Source: Pseudomonas luteola NBRC 103146 (lineage in GTDB: Bacteria > Pseudomonadota > Gammaproteobacteria > Pseudomonadales > Pseudomonadaceae). From it: a stretch of DNA of 64,000 nt. The notes below the pieces were generated by a model, which saw only the letters and a program-made list of their open reading frames with translations, ran no database searches and was not told the DNA's origin. How positions within the stretch are numbered: the first letter of the stretch is position 1; every line of letters starts with the position of its first letter. Shown here piece by piece: positions 42,114 to 49,973 of this stretch. Location of the stretch: NCBI RefSeq assembly GCF_002091675.1, contig NZ_BDAE01000020.1, positions 1 to 64,000 on the forward strand. The letters run 5' to 3'. The position numbers were made by a program, and so were the translations under genes.

Positions 42114-42599
42114 CTAGCGATATGCTTCGCGATACTGCGTGACCACCGAGGCCAGCAGTTCAAAGGGCGTATTTTCGGCCAGCGCATACAGCTCAGGCGG
42201 CACACTTATTACGCCGACCACAGCAGGCTTTTCAGGCGTTACCGTACCAGCAGGCTTTGGCGCGCCGCGCGGCAATAACACGGCATCAGCTGCGCGCCAG
42301 CCCTCTTTGATTCGGCGATAGGCCGTCGCGACACCGACGACGCCAAAATGACGGCATAGCTCGTCGATAGAGCCCGTTATACCCTTGACGCAGCGCAAGC
42401 CCTTGGCGCGCGTTGTTTTCGCACCCAAGTGATGATTAGGCCAGCTCGTGACGCCAGCCGATGCGCACATTTGGCGAAAGCTGGTTTCAGGAATGCCTAA
42501 CTGCTTGGCAGCAGTCCGGCGCGGCAGGCCCTTTAGGCGCAGGGCCTCGGCCTCATAGGCAAACGTGCCTGGCGTGAACGAATTTACAGGTTGACTCAT
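42114..42599 (-). CDS. helix-turn-helix-like protein
   Basis: A 161-residue protein with a GAGG site. The N-terminal half carries two likely HTH segments: ALRLKGLPRRTAAKQLGIPETSFRQMCASAGV (about 19-50) and SIDELCRHFGVVGVATAYRRIKEG (about 77-100). The C-terminus is Pro-rich then helical (LYALAENTPFELLASVVTQYREAYR). A transcription or packaging regulator is plausible. Confidence 0.55.
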   Translation of the reverse strand: MSQPVNSFTPGTFAYEAEALRLKGLPRRTAAKQLGIPETSFRQMCASAGVTSWPNHHLGAKTTRAKGLRCVKGITGSIDELCRHFGVVGVATAYRRIKEGWRAADAVLLPRGAPKPAGTVTPEKPAVVGVISVPPELYALAENTPFELLASVVTQYREAYR

Positions 42600-42621
42600 G
42601 GTAACAACCTCATGAGAACAG

Positions 42622-42945
42622 TTAGCGGTCTAGGTCCGCGTGCTCGATAACAGTTAAAACACTTTCCACCGCACGACGGCGCACGAACGCGCCAGCCGTC
42701 AGACGCTTAACCAGGCGCATTGCAAGGCGCAGGCCAGCCCTATGGCCGCGCTTATACATAGCCCTTGCGCGGGCGTCCGCTTCTGCTACGCGGGCCTGCT
42801 CAGCGCTTAGCGTCACGCGCAGGGCGGCCATTTCCTCGCTCATCAGGCGCACGGTATTGCGCAGAACATACGCGCAGGTATGCGACTGAGGGTTTTGCGG
42901 CGTGGTGACGTGGCCGCATACGAAACAGGTCTGTTTCTCTTGCAT
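42622..42945 (-). CDS. small cysteine protein with coiled coil, unknown
   Basis: A 107-residue protein. The N-terminus has a CxxC (CFVCGHVTTPQNPQSHTC) that, with the third Cys, may bind zinc. Residues about 30-65 are a coiled coil (MSEEMAALRVTLSAEQARVAEADARARAM) and the rest is basic (RLAMRLVKRLTAGAFVRRRAVES). An alternative GTG start at 42978 has no better site. Sequence between 42971 and 43001 forms a hairpin. Confidence 0.45.
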   Translation of the reverse strand: MQEKQTCFVCGHVTTPQNPQSHTCAYVLRNTVRLMSEEMAALRVTLSAEQARVAEADARARAMYKRGHRAGLRLAMRLVKRLTAGAFVRRRAVESVLTVIEHADLDR

Positions 42946-43016
42946 GGCGATGGCTCGAAGGTAATCAAAAGAGGCCACTTTGCCAGGTGGAAAAGGGCCT
43001 CTTTACGGCTGGTTTC

Positions 43017-43337
43017 CTACCGATGCGGCTGCAAATAGCCCTTGGCGATTTCATCGCACAGACCGACCGGCCACCAGGTTATTTTGCTGGCCGCTTTCTG
43101 CATCTTGATAATCTCGCCTCTGGCGGCCAGCTTTATCAGCTCAGCACGGCACGTTGCGTTAGTCATACCGGCGCGTGTAGCAATGCTAAGCGTTGGAGCG
43201 CCCAGGCCATTGGATACACAAAACCAGTCGTTATCGACCACGCTCTTTGTTGTCAGCTGCTTTACGTGGCCCGACGGCAGGCATTGCAGCGCCTCAATAC
43301 ACGCTTCTTTGACATGCTCAAGAATGGTCGCGCTCAT
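43017..43337 (-). CDS. winged-helix-like small protein
   Basis: A 106-residue protein, MSATILEHVKEACIEALQCL; residues about 50-85 read LSIATRAGMTNATCRAELIKLAARGEIIKMQ, which looks like a recognition helix and wing of a small winged helix. It lies two bases after the stop of the 43340 gene. A DNA-binding role is likely but the target is not evident. Confidence 0.5.
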   Translation of the reverse strand: MSATILEHVKEACIEALQCLPSGHVKQLTTKSVVDNDWFCVSNGLGAPTLSIATRAGMTNATCRAELIKLAARGEIIKMQKAASKITWWPVGLCDEIAKGYLQPHR

Positions 43338-43339
43338 TA

Positions 43340-44110
43340 CTACTGCCTCGATGGAATAAGCGACCTATCAGCCTGGTAGGCTTGCGCGGCGGCGCGGTCG
43401 GCTGCGTAGAGGAGTCCTGCTTGATGGCCGTTGCCAATCCGCTCAGCTTCGGCTCTTAGGTATTCGGCAAAATCTAGTAAAAACTTAGCTTTTACAGGGT
43501 CTTGCGCCTCATTTTCGGCCATGTTCGAGGCACTTTTCAGAGACTCGGCAAGGCCCGCTTGAACGGCCTTAACGATGCGCTCCAGATACAGGTAGTCATC
43601 GTTAGGAACCTGGCCGTATTGGCTGGCGTATGTCATCCAATCGATACCGAAAAAGGCCTCCATTAGATGAGATGGCAGGTTATAGAACTCGTATCCGTCA
43701 TAGATGGAATCAAGCTCATCAAACGCATTACGCGCCGCGCCAGCGTCTAACGGCAAAAGCTGGAAGCGATCAACCGAGGCAGGCGATTTCCCCCACATCG
43801 AATAGTCACGCCTGGCAGCCAGCAAGGCGCGTTTCATGACCTGTTTCAAAGCCTCAGAGTCGAATCGCTTTTGACTGACATGGCTCATGCAGCCAATCAA
43901 GTAGTCGCTATCGCAGTCGATAAAGAACTGAGCAACGCTGCGCCCGCCCATTGCGCCCCAATAGCTCGACCAGGACGAGCCGTAGCACTCGATAATGATT
44001 TTGCCCTGGCCTTTCGCGTAGTCCTCAAGGATCACGGTCACAGGATCAAGGGAGAACTCAGCTAGCTCGGTTAGCGTGAGTCTGGTTACGTTTGCGGTTG
44101 TTACTTTCAC
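43340..44110 (-). CDS. conserved phage protein of unknown function
   Basis: About 256 residues from the GTG at 44110, with GGAG eight bases upstream (a GTG at 44119 is the alternative). The region VILEDYAKGQGKIIIECYGSSWSSYWGAMGGRSVAQFFIDCDSDYLIGCM is a block I recognise from many phage genomes without known function. Later the second half is helical (MAENEAQDPVKAKFLLDFAEYLRAEAERIGNG). It is the first gene after a leader with operator-like repeats. Confidence 0.6.
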   Translation of the reverse strand: MKVTTANVTRLTLTELAEFSLDPVTVILEDYAKGQGKIIIECYGSSWSSYWGAMGGRSVAQFFIDCDSDYLIGCMSHVSQKRFDSEALKQVMKRALLAARRDYSMWGKSPASVDRFQLLPLDAGAARNAFDELDSIYDGYEFYNLPSHLMEAFFGIDWMTYASQYGQVPNDDYLYLERIVKAVQAGLAESLKSASNMAENEAQDPVKAKFLLDFAEYLRAEAERIGNGHQAGLLYAADRAAAQAYQADRSLIPSRQ

Positions 44111-44170
44111 TGGTGACACTCCATTACTTTAGAAGGCTTGCCAGGGTCTATGCCTTGGTCTGCTGGGCTT

Positions 44171-44183
44171 GCAAGTGACTTGC
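44171..44183. repeat. 13-bp palindrome GCAAGTGACTTGC, exact copy, intergenic
   Basis: Located in the 145-bp leader of the 43340 gene. Overlapping bases TTGCAAGTGACTTGC extend partial symmetry. Confidence 0.7.
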
Positions 44184-44208
44184 GGTCAGGTGCTCTAGCC
44201 AAGTTTTC

Positions 44209-44223
44209 GGATTGTATCACCTG
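44209..44223. promoter_or_regulatory. GTATC-ACCT-GATAAC operator-like repeat
   Basis: GTATCACCTGATAAC in the leader of the 43340 gene. Similar arms occur at 49886-49904 (perfect palindrome) and 62092-62106. On the minus strand it includes an extended -10-like TGATACAAT, suggesting overlap of operator and promoter. Confidence 0.45.
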
Positions 44224-44255
44224 ATAACAGATTCTGCACCATATGATTACAAAAA

Positions 44256-46229
44256 TTACGACGCAAGGCCCAGCGCCTCAAGCGCCGCATTAACGCTCTG
44301 CCGTTTGCGGTCTCCCGCTTCCGACTGCACGTCGTTATCAGCCTGAATGTAGTGCGCGCTCTCAAGGAACCCAAAGGCGAGAGCGTCCAATAAGTCAGGC
44401 GACGGCAAGCCTTCTTTGTGCTTCATTTCATCCTTGCTCATGATCGTCCAGCGACCTTTGTCGTCGAACCCAAACGGCAGACGTCCACCCTGGTCTAGCA
44501 GGTCTTTAGTGTGCTGATCGACGATGCTGATACGGTCCTTTTCAACAGCAAACTTTAGGTGGACGTTGCACTGTGCCCGCTGACTGACAAAGCGGTCGCG
44601 GTACTCCTTACGGAAGTTCATGTGTCCCCAATTGACCTTGATGATATTGGGTACGCCCAGGCGCTCCAGCAGCTTGACGAACTGCACGCCCTGGCCGCCA
44701 ACGTCCACCATCACGGTGCAATTGGAAAGCTCACGAGCATGATGGGCAACCATACCAGCGGCGTCCGTCCAGTCCCAGGAGTTGGTAAATACCGGAATGC
44801 TCATAGCGTCCATTCGGCGCGGGTCTGGCGCTTCCGGCCCGCCCTGGCCAATGACGCGCGCATGAATCGCAACCGTCTTGTCACGGAACACGCCTGCGCC
44901 CACGTCCACCAGCAGCATATTGCCGTAGGGCTCATGCTCGGCAATGACGCGCGGGGCTCCGATGCGGCGCTCAAGGCTCTTACGCGATATCAGGTACTTG
45001 TCGGAGTGCTCAGGGAATCGGCCCTGCACCTTGATCTGATATTCAACGGAATCGCGCCCGCCGTACTCCAGCATCTTGTCGCGCAGGAACTCCAGCGAGA
45101 CAAGAATGGACTCTTCGGAATTGAAGATAAGCGCGTTCCAGTTCCCGCCATTCTCCACGCTCCAGGCGTGGTGCGAGTCATAAAAGAAGCCAGACGAGCG
45201 CGTCGGCTGGGAGGCCATCGCAAAGCGGTTGCGTTTGTCTGTCAGAGCGCCTGCGATAACTTTCAAGTTGGCTTCTGGAATACCCGACGCTTCGTCCGCC
45301 AGCCATAGCAGGTAGTTACCGTGTGTACCGGCCATGCCTTCTGGCGAGCCACGCGGCGCAGTACGGCAGGTCACGAACCAGCGCAGGCCCGCACCCTTGA
45401 CGTAGACCTTCTTGGCCTTGATCTCGAAGTATTCGGCAATCCAGCCTTGTGCGCCTTGCTCGATCAACTCCTTAAGGGTTGAAAACTCTTTCCAGATACC
45501 CTCTTGCAGTGTCGCAAGCTTGGGCGCAGTCAGGTAGGTGTTCGAATCTTGGAAGCAGAGCATGTGCCACAGTGCGATAACGGCAAAGCTGCGCGTCTTG
45601 CCAGTGTTTCGCAGGATTGTCCCGTCACCACCCAAAAACCGATGATTGCCGTCTAGGGTAAAACCAAAATAGTCACCCTCGCCCAGGCACTCCACTGACT
45701 TAATCGGCAGCTCAACAACTCTCGGCTTGCGGCCCGACTCACGCAAAACCCGACGGCAAAATCGCTTACGGTTAGGGTCTGCCAGCCACTCGGTAACGGT
45801 TACTTCTTCAAGCGGATCGTGCAGGCCATTCGCCACGCAAAGCGCGTGGGAAGCATTGACCGTGTGACTTGTGCCATCTGCATACGTGACGCGGTACATC
45901 GTTTCGCGACCGCGCTTTAGCTCGATCACCGTCCGATAATTAATCCCGTCATCAGCCATCAATCGATGGCCTGTTAGCACATCCTCGACGGCAATAACTG
46001 AGCCGTCCGCCTGCATGATCTCAGTCCCAGCCGCAAAGCAGCCGTGGCCGGATGAAACCGTCGTTCTTGATCCGAAAGGACTGACGCTATCGAACAGCTC
46101 CCACTGCTGGTCAGTAATCGACATGCCGCACACTTCGATGGCGAAGCGGGCAGCATCCAGCGCATAGCGCTCAGCAAACGCCTTCCAGCGCGGATCGGCG
46201 ACAAGGGATAACTGTTTCTTAGCAGCCAC
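44256..46229 (-). CDS. terL: large terminase subunit with mini-intein in Walker A
   Basis: A 657-residue precursor, GTG start. The exteins make a large terminase: TVSSGHG then TGKTRSFAVIALWHML join to the Walker A GHGTGKT after splicing; Walker B is YLLWLADEASG; the C-terminal nuclease includes LLVDVGAGVF, VMVDVGGQGV and SPDLLDALAFGF (acidic residues). The intein is residues 64-208 (45606-46040), so the mature protein is about 512 residues, a usual length. The enzyme pumps DNA into the prohead. The gene is far (16 kb) from the small subunit. Family assignment is by ATPase and nuclease motifs. Confidence 0.9.
   Translation of the reverse strand: MAAKKQLSLVADPRWKAFAERYALDAARFAIEVCGMSITDQQWELFDSVSPFGSRTTVSSGHGCFAAGTEIMQADGSVIAVEDVLTGHRLMADDGINYRTVIELKRGRETMYRVTYADGTSHTVNASHALCVANGLHDPLEEVTVTEWLADPNRKRFCRRVLRESGRKPRVVELPIKSVECLGEGDYFGFTLDGNHRFLGGDGTILRNTGKTRSFAVIALWHMLCFQDSNTYLTAPKLATLQEGIWKEFSTLKELIEQGAQGWIAEYFEIKAKKVYVKGAGLRWFVTCRTAPRGSPEGMAGTHGNYLLWLADEASGIPEANLKVIAGALTDKRNRFAMASQPTRSSGFFYDSHHAWSVENGGNWNALIFNSEESILVSLEFLRDKMLEYGGRDSVEYQIKVQGRFPEHSDKYLISRKSLERRIGAPRVIAEHEPYGNMLLVDVGAGVFRDKTVAIHARVIGQGGPEAPDPRRMDAMSIPVFTNSWDWTDAAGMVAHHARELSNCTVMVDVGGQGVQFVKLLERLGVPNIIKVNWGHMNFRKEYRDRFVSQRAQCNVHLKFAVEKDRISIVDQHTKDLLDQGGRLPFGFDDKGRWTIMSKDEMKHKEGLPSPDLLDALAFGFLESAHYIQADNDVQSEAGDRKRQSVNAALEALGLAS
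45606..46040 (-). other. mini-intein inserted between G and T of the terminase P-loop
   Basis: 145 residues. Block A is CFAAGTEIMQADGSVIAVEDV with Cys 1; block B is SHTVNASHALCV, with His conserved and Asn in place of the usual Thr; block F/G is GDYFGFTLDGNHRFLGGDGTILRN. The terminal Asn is present but the penultimate residue is Arg, not His. The +1 residue is Thr. No homing endonuclease domain is present, so it is a mini-intein. Confidence 0.9.
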
Positions 46230-46392
46230 AGCCTAACTCGGCCTCAAGCCGCTTGAACGCCTCGCGCACTACGCTGATAGGAAAGTGCGCGACGATCTGC
46301 TCCAGGCAGCGTTTGGCGGTTTCCGTTGCGTTTTCGGTATAGGCTGCGCTTAAGGCTTGCAGCACTTCGTCGTCGTGTGTGGCGTCAGACAT
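46219..46392 (-). CDS. small protein before the terminase, unknown
   Basis: A 57-residue protein starting MSDATHDDEVLQALSAAYTENATETAKRCLEQIVA and ending in GCGC. It overlaps the terminase start by a few bases. A GTG at 46422 could extend it by ten residues. No ribosome binding site is evident. No family recognised. Confidence 0.4.
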   Translation of the reverse strand: MSDATHDDEVLQALSAAYTENATETAKRCLEQIVAHFPISVVREAFKRLEAELGCGC

Positions 46393-46441
46393 GGAGCGTG
46401 TCCAGAATGGGAATCTGGACACGGTACAGCGGCAGAAAAGG

Positions 46442-46684
46442 CTAGGCGGCAGCCATTTTCCGAAGTCGGTACTCCTTTTGTACTTGGCTATCGCATGGCT
46501 TGCACAAGCTGCGGTAATGCCCTGCGCTTTCGATAAAGCCGAACGCCTCTACCGGCTTCCACTTCTCGCAGCAGCGGCAGTGCCGCTCAAGCTGGCCACG
46601 TCGGTTTTTGCGCCATTTCTTGCGTTGCTCGATGGGTATTCGTGGCCGTGGTGGTTTGTTATACCGGCGAACTTTAAGCATCAT
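46442..46684 (-). CDS. small zinc-finger protein, paralogue 2
   Basis: An 80-residue protein, coupled by ATGA to the gene at 46681. Two CxxC pairs: CRCCEKWKPVEAFGF and CKPCDSQVQKEYRLRK, with basic arms on both sides (RRYNKPPRPRIPIEQRKKWRKN). The same plan as its neighbour shows duplication. Zinc-ribbon folds of this size are seen at the front of HNH/endonuclease VII-type enzymes, but no nuclease motif follows here. Confidence 0.55.
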   Translation of the reverse strand: MMLKVRRYNKPPRPRIPIEQRKKWRKNRRGQLERHCRCCEKWKPVEAFGFIESAGHYRSLCKPCDSQVQKEYRLRKMAAA

Positions 46685-46944
46685 AGCGTTACCTCGATAC
46701 GCGCCAGCACGCGCGCCTTACTGCGCCTTTCGCGAACCTCGCTTGTTTCGCAGTCCAGGCAAATGCTGCGGTAATACCCTCGGGCCGCGATAAACCTAAA
46801 CCAGTGATCGGTCATCGGTAGCCACTCCTCACAGGCTGGACAGTAGCGCTCGCGCTCCCCGCTGGCGGCTGTCCGGTTTTTAATCAATGGCCTCCATGCG
46901 ATTTCCAGAACCTCGCGGTTCCGCTTCATCAAGGCATACGACAC
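46681..46944 (-). CDS. small zinc-finger protein, paralogue 1
   Basis: An 87-residue protein, GTG start with an AAGGAG site eight bases upstream. Two CxxC pairs: CPACEEWLPMTDHWF and CLDCETSEVRERRSKAR. The central YYRSIC matches HYRSLC in the next gene. Probably binds nucleic acid or a protein; no further domain. Confidence 0.55.
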   Translation of the reverse strand: MSYALMKRNREVLEIAWRPLIKNRTAASGERERYCPACEEWLPMTDHWFRFIAARGYYRSICLDCETSEVRERRSKARVLARIEVTL

Positions 46945-46946
46945 GC

Positions 46947-47537
46947 TTACTGCTCCTTGGCGATAGCCTCGCTGATCTTGCGCGCTAGGTCAGGATGGAC
47001 GTACAGGCCGTCAGCTGTCCGAACGACCATCCACATTGGTCGCTCGTTGAACCGGCGCTGGCGCTGATACATGACACGGTGCGCCCACTTGCGCTCCTGC
47101 AAATGATTGACGGTTCCGGTCAGCATTGGAGTCGGGCGCAACTGCATCATTAGATTGCGGTCCGCGCTGGATAGACGATCCTCCTTGATAGTGGTAGCCG
47201 CCTTCTCAATTGAATCAAGCATTTCCTGATACCTGAGCGCGGGGGCTGGCGCGCGTGGCACATCTACTATCTGGCGGGTATAGGTTTCGCTCTCAAAGCC
47301 AAGGCTCATGGCGAACATGGCCTCTATCGTCTTGCCCAGCTCGCGCCTGGCCTCGCAATCTGCGGGGCTATCTGCGCCTGGCTTTTTAGGGAACGGCGGA
47401 GCTTCCAGACTCACGCGGTTAGCAGCGACAGTGCCCACGCTGGGAGACCGCTTATCCAAGAGCGCTTCAACCACATCAGCGGTGCAGCGAATCTTAGTGC
47501 GCAACGTCGCATCGCCAAGGAAACCAAAGTCAATCAT
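46947..47537 (-). CDS. unknown protein, early region
   Basis: A 196-residue protein; its ATG overlaps the stop of the 47534 gene. N-terminus FGFLGDATLRTKIRCTADVVEALLDKRSPS; C-terminus is basic and aromatic (RKWAHRVMYQRQRRFNERPMWMVVRTADGLYVHPDLARKI). Not recognised. Confidence 0.5.
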   Translation of the reverse strand: MIDFGFLGDATLRTKIRCTADVVEALLDKRSPSVGTVAANRVSLEAPPFPKKPGADSPADCEARRELGKTIEAMFAMSLGFESETYTRQIVDVPRAPAPALRYQEMLDSIEKAATTIKEDRLSSADRNLMMQLRPTPMLTGTVNHLQERKWAHRVMYQRQRRFNERPMWMVVRTADGLYVHPDLARKISEAIAKEQ

Positions 47538-47848
47538 AGCGATACCTCAAGCTGACCTGCCGTTTCGGCCAGAGGAAGCCCGCCTATGGGCATCAGATAG
47601 CTTTCGCGGAACACGTCTACAGGCGAATCCATTGCAAGCGCGCCGCTTATCATCGTACAGCCCATGAATTGGCCATGTACCAGGCGCACGGCATAGACGG
47701 GCTCGGTTGTCTCGACGCGCCAGCAGTCGCCCTGGTACTTAACATCAGGGCCATTGCCTAGCGCGGCCTCAATAGCCACGCCTGAGCCAAGGCAGCGCGA
47801 ATCCTCGCTATTAACGATCACTGCGCGGTCTCCAGGATTAAACATCAT
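47534..47848 (-). CDS. small beta-rich protein, unknown
   Basis: A 104-residue protein that starts with two ATG codons and overlaps the ParB-type gene's last bases. MFNPGDRAVIVNSEDSRCLGSGVAIEAALG and KYQGDCWRVETTEPVYAVRLVHGQ suggest a small SH3/OB-like barrel. No function known. Confidence 0.5.
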   Translation of the reverse strand: MMFNPGDRAVIVNSEDSRCLGSGVAIEAALGNGPDVKYQGDCWRVETTEPVYAVRLVHGQFMGCTMISGALAMDSPVDVFRESYLMPIGGLPLAETAGQLEVSL

Positions 47849-48791
47849 TGCTCTGAGCCTCCTGCGCGGCCTGCTGGCGCTTTTCCTCGGCCTGGCGCTC
47901 CTTGTCTGCCTTAACGTCGCTAACGTGCAAGGCAGTGGCTACCAGGGCGTTTAGGGTGCGTATGCTGATTTGTGCCGTCGAATCGCCTAGCGCTTTCTCC
48001 CCGCTGCGGTAGCGCTGGACCTGCGCCAGCACCTCGGCAGGCAGCTCGCTAGCAAAGCGTTTGGCAACTGCTACCAGGTCATCTACCAGGCTCTTAGGCA
48101 CGGAGCCTGCCTTGATTGTCTTGGGCATGACCTTCTGCTGGCCTTGCTTGATCGCTTTGGCGTGCTCCTGGCGGATCACCTTGGCCGTGTCATCGCCATG
48201 CTTGCGCGCCAGGTCCACAGCGGTCGCGGCAGATATCACGCCTGTACTGACCTGCTCCATTACCTCGGGACCTGCGTCATACAGCTTGAGCATCTGCTCA
48301 ACGTGCTGGCGCTTCTTAAACACAAGGTCGGCAATCTGCTGGTTGTTCAAACCATCCTCGTCGCGCAGGGAGGCATACAGCCTGGCCTGCTCGATAGGCA
48401 GTAGCGGCAGCTGGTTGTTACTGCTGGCAATGCGCGCCTTCTTCTCGGCTGACGAGCCCTTGAACTCATCGATAAAGATGCGGCCAACGTCATAGCCTGC
48501 TGCAACGACCTTGCGGTAAGCCCTGGTGCGGCGGTGCCCTTCGACAACGTCCAGCGTGCCGAACTCGTTAGGCTCAACCTCGATATTAGGCAGCTTGAGC
48601 GGCTTGCCGCGCTTGATACCGTCAATGATGGCCTCCGCCAGCTCGTCAATGGATTTCTCCAGGCGCTCGCCCTCCTCCCGCATATTGAAGTTCTCAACCA
48701 GGCGTAAGGCTGATAATTCGACGTGCATTCCCTTGTCGCCGCGCTTGATAACGCCCGCTCTCGTTAGGCTCGCAATAGTGTGCTTGCTCAT
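47838..48791 (-). CDS. ParB/Srx-domain protein
   Basis: A 317-residue protein starting MSKHTIASLTRAGVIKRGDKG, AAGG upstream. Residues about 25-110 form a ParB/Srx domain: SALRLVENFNMREEGERLEKSIDELAEAI, then LDVVEGHRRTRAYRKVVAAG (box II, with GHRR in place of GERR). A central HTH follows (NNQQIADLVFKKRQHVEQMLKLYDA, about 150-175), then a helical C-terminal part. It is not next to the ParA gene. Function could be partition (DNA clamp at centromere) or transcription control, as ParB-like factors in phages do both. Confidence 0.75.
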   Translation of the reverse strand: MSKHTIASLTRAGVIKRGDKGMHVELSALRLVENFNMREEGERLEKSIDELAEAIIDGIKRGKPLKLPNIEVEPNEFGTLDVVEGHRRTRAYRKVVAAGYDVGRIFIDEFKGSSAEKKARIASSNNQLPLLPIEQARLYASLRDEDGLNNQQIADLVFKKRQHVEQMLKLYDAGPEVMEQVSTGVISAATAVDLARKHGDDTAKVIRQEHAKAIKQGQQKVMPKTIKAGSVPKSLVDDLVAVAKRFASELPAEVLAQVQRYRSGEKALGDSTAQISIRTLNALVATALHVSDVKADKERQAEEKRQQAAQEAQSNDV

Positions 48792-48843
48792 GGTGTCTAC
48801 CTTTGGAAAGGCGGGCTCTACAGCCCGCTCAGGTGGGAGGGAT

Positions 48844-49419
48844 TTAGAACACGCGGCCCTGCTGGCGCTGGTCGGTTTCGGAGGCCATGCGGGCGTCTTC
48901 GGCGGCGCGGTACTCGCTACCCAGGATTTCAATGCAGCACGCATCGGCAGCGGTGCGAGCATGGAAGTAGAAATAACCGTCCAGGCCGTCAAACCAATGC
49001 AGGCCGTGCCCTGCGCTCGTGCTATGCAGGTCGATACCCAGGGTTGCCAGTAGCGGCGTCATATCGGCTTCGAAGTAAGGCGCGTTATGTACCCAACGTC
49101 CGCGTAGCACCTCGATATCCTCCATGACTTCATCGTCACGGCCAGGCGGGTAGCCTTCCATTGGCACATTGCGCGGTACGCGAGAGAAGCCGCGCGACGG
49201 GTTGGCATCTGTCCAGCAGTCCAGCACTGCGTCGTTATCCACGCCAGTGAAGCGCAGGCCCGCAAAGCGGCGGCCCCTGGCATCGTTATGGAACACGGCG
49301 ACGGCATCGGGAAAGGTCGCGGCAAAGGCTTCACCTTCGCGCTGCACTCGATGGCAGGCGGCAATGAACTGCTGGCGTGCGGCCAATACGTGCGGATCGT
49401 TGGATTTGTAGTAGCTCAT
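48844..49419 (-). CDS. unknown protein, early region
   Basis: A 191-residue protein with an AAGGA site. Histidine- and tryptophan-containing body (FHNDARGRRFAGLRFTGVDND, HGLHWFDGLDGYFYFHAR). Charged C-terminus. Not recognised. It lies between the promoter-proximal 108-residue gene and the ParB-type gene. Confidence 0.5.
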   Translation of the reverse strand: MSYYKSNDPHVLAARQQFIAACHRVQREGEAFAATFPDAVAVFHNDARGRRFAGLRFTGVDNDAVLDCWTDANPSRGFSRVPRNVPMEGYPPGRDDEVMEDIEVLRGRWVHNAPYFEADMTPLLATLGIDLHSTSAGHGLHWFDGLDGYFYFHARTAADACCIEILGSEYRAAEDARMASETDQRQQGRVF

Positions 49420-49431
49420 TACGGACGGTCC

Positions 49432-49758
49432 TTAAGCTGCTTTCTGACGCTGGTCGATGAAGTAGGCGATCTCGGAGCCGCGAGCGACGGACATGGCAAT
49501 AACCTGCCCTTCACGCTTAACCAGAATGTCGCCTAGTCGGTTGAACTCGACACGAACGCCCGCGCTTAACAGAGCGGCGTCGTATTCAGCGGCAGAGCAT
49601 GGGCGAATAGCCTTATCGGCATGAACGGCATTTAAACGAGCCTCACGCGCCGTAAAACCTTGCAGGCGCTGACGCACGTACAGCGTGGCTGCCTTGCGAC
49701 CATAGCGGGACGAAATGAAAGTTAAAGCACGAGCAAAAACAACGTTATGACGTGACAT
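49432..49758 (-). CDS. small early protein, unknown
   Basis: A 108-residue protein starting MSRHNVVFARALTFISSRYGRKAATLYVRQRLQGF. First gene after the promoter/operator at 49886-49915. Basic N-terminal half. A small DNA-binding or regulatory role is plausible from position; no motif. Confidence 0.45.
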   Translation of the reverse strand: MSRHNVVFARALTFISSRYGRKAATLYVRQRLQGFTAREARLNAVHADKAIRPCSAAEYDAALLSAGVRVEFNRLGDILVKREGQVIAMSVARGSEIAYFIDQRQKAA

Positions 49759-49857
49759 TTTGTGTTCTCTCTGGTGGCCAGCCATCCAGCTGGACTTAGG
49801 TATAGAAGTGCGATCTATGCCGCATTCTTGCCCTGTATCGGGCAGAGAGAAGACTAC

Positions 49858-49870
49858 GCAAGTCACTTGC
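49858..49870. repeat. 13-bp palindrome GCAAGTCACTTGC, exact copy, intergenic
   Basis: Located in the leader of the 49432 gene, about 16 bases downstream of the promoter palindrome at 49886. Confidence 0.7.
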
Positions 49871-49885
49871 CGTTTGCAAGCACCT

Positions 49886-49904
49886 GATAACAAAATTTGT
49901 TATC
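49886..49904. promoter_or_regulatory. perfect 19-bp palindromic operator GATAACAAAATTTGTTATC
   Basis: Nine-base arms around a single A, located inside the spacer and -10 region of the promoter at 49887-49915. A repressor bound here would block polymerase. Half-sites occur at 44209-44223 and 62092-62106. Confidence 0.7.
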
Positions 49905-49915
49905 TTTTGGTTCAA
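49887..49915 (-). promoter_or_regulatory. sigma70-like promoter of the 49758-46219 operon
   Basis: TTGAAC (-35, 49910-49915) and TGTTAT (-10, 49887-49892) are separated by exactly 17 bases. The palindromic operator overlaps the spacer and -10 box. Gene at 49758 begins about 120 bases downstream. Confidence 0.6.
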
Positions 49916-49954
49916 AAATGGAGCTATCAGTATGACAGCCCCATGCGTGCATTA

Positions 49955-49973
49955 TGCTAGCAGGGCGCTGGCT
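49955..49973. repeat. TGCTAGCA palindrome followed by GGGCGCTG
   Basis: TGCTAGCAGGGCGCTGG, upstream of the promoter at 49887. Matches the composite TGCTAGCAGGGTGCTG at 54041 and inverted composite at 55295. Confidence 0.5.

Noticed and set aside
47838-48791. ParB protein as host chromosomal ParB
   Set aside because: The box II has GHRR rather than GERRxxA, and its neighbours are phage genes.
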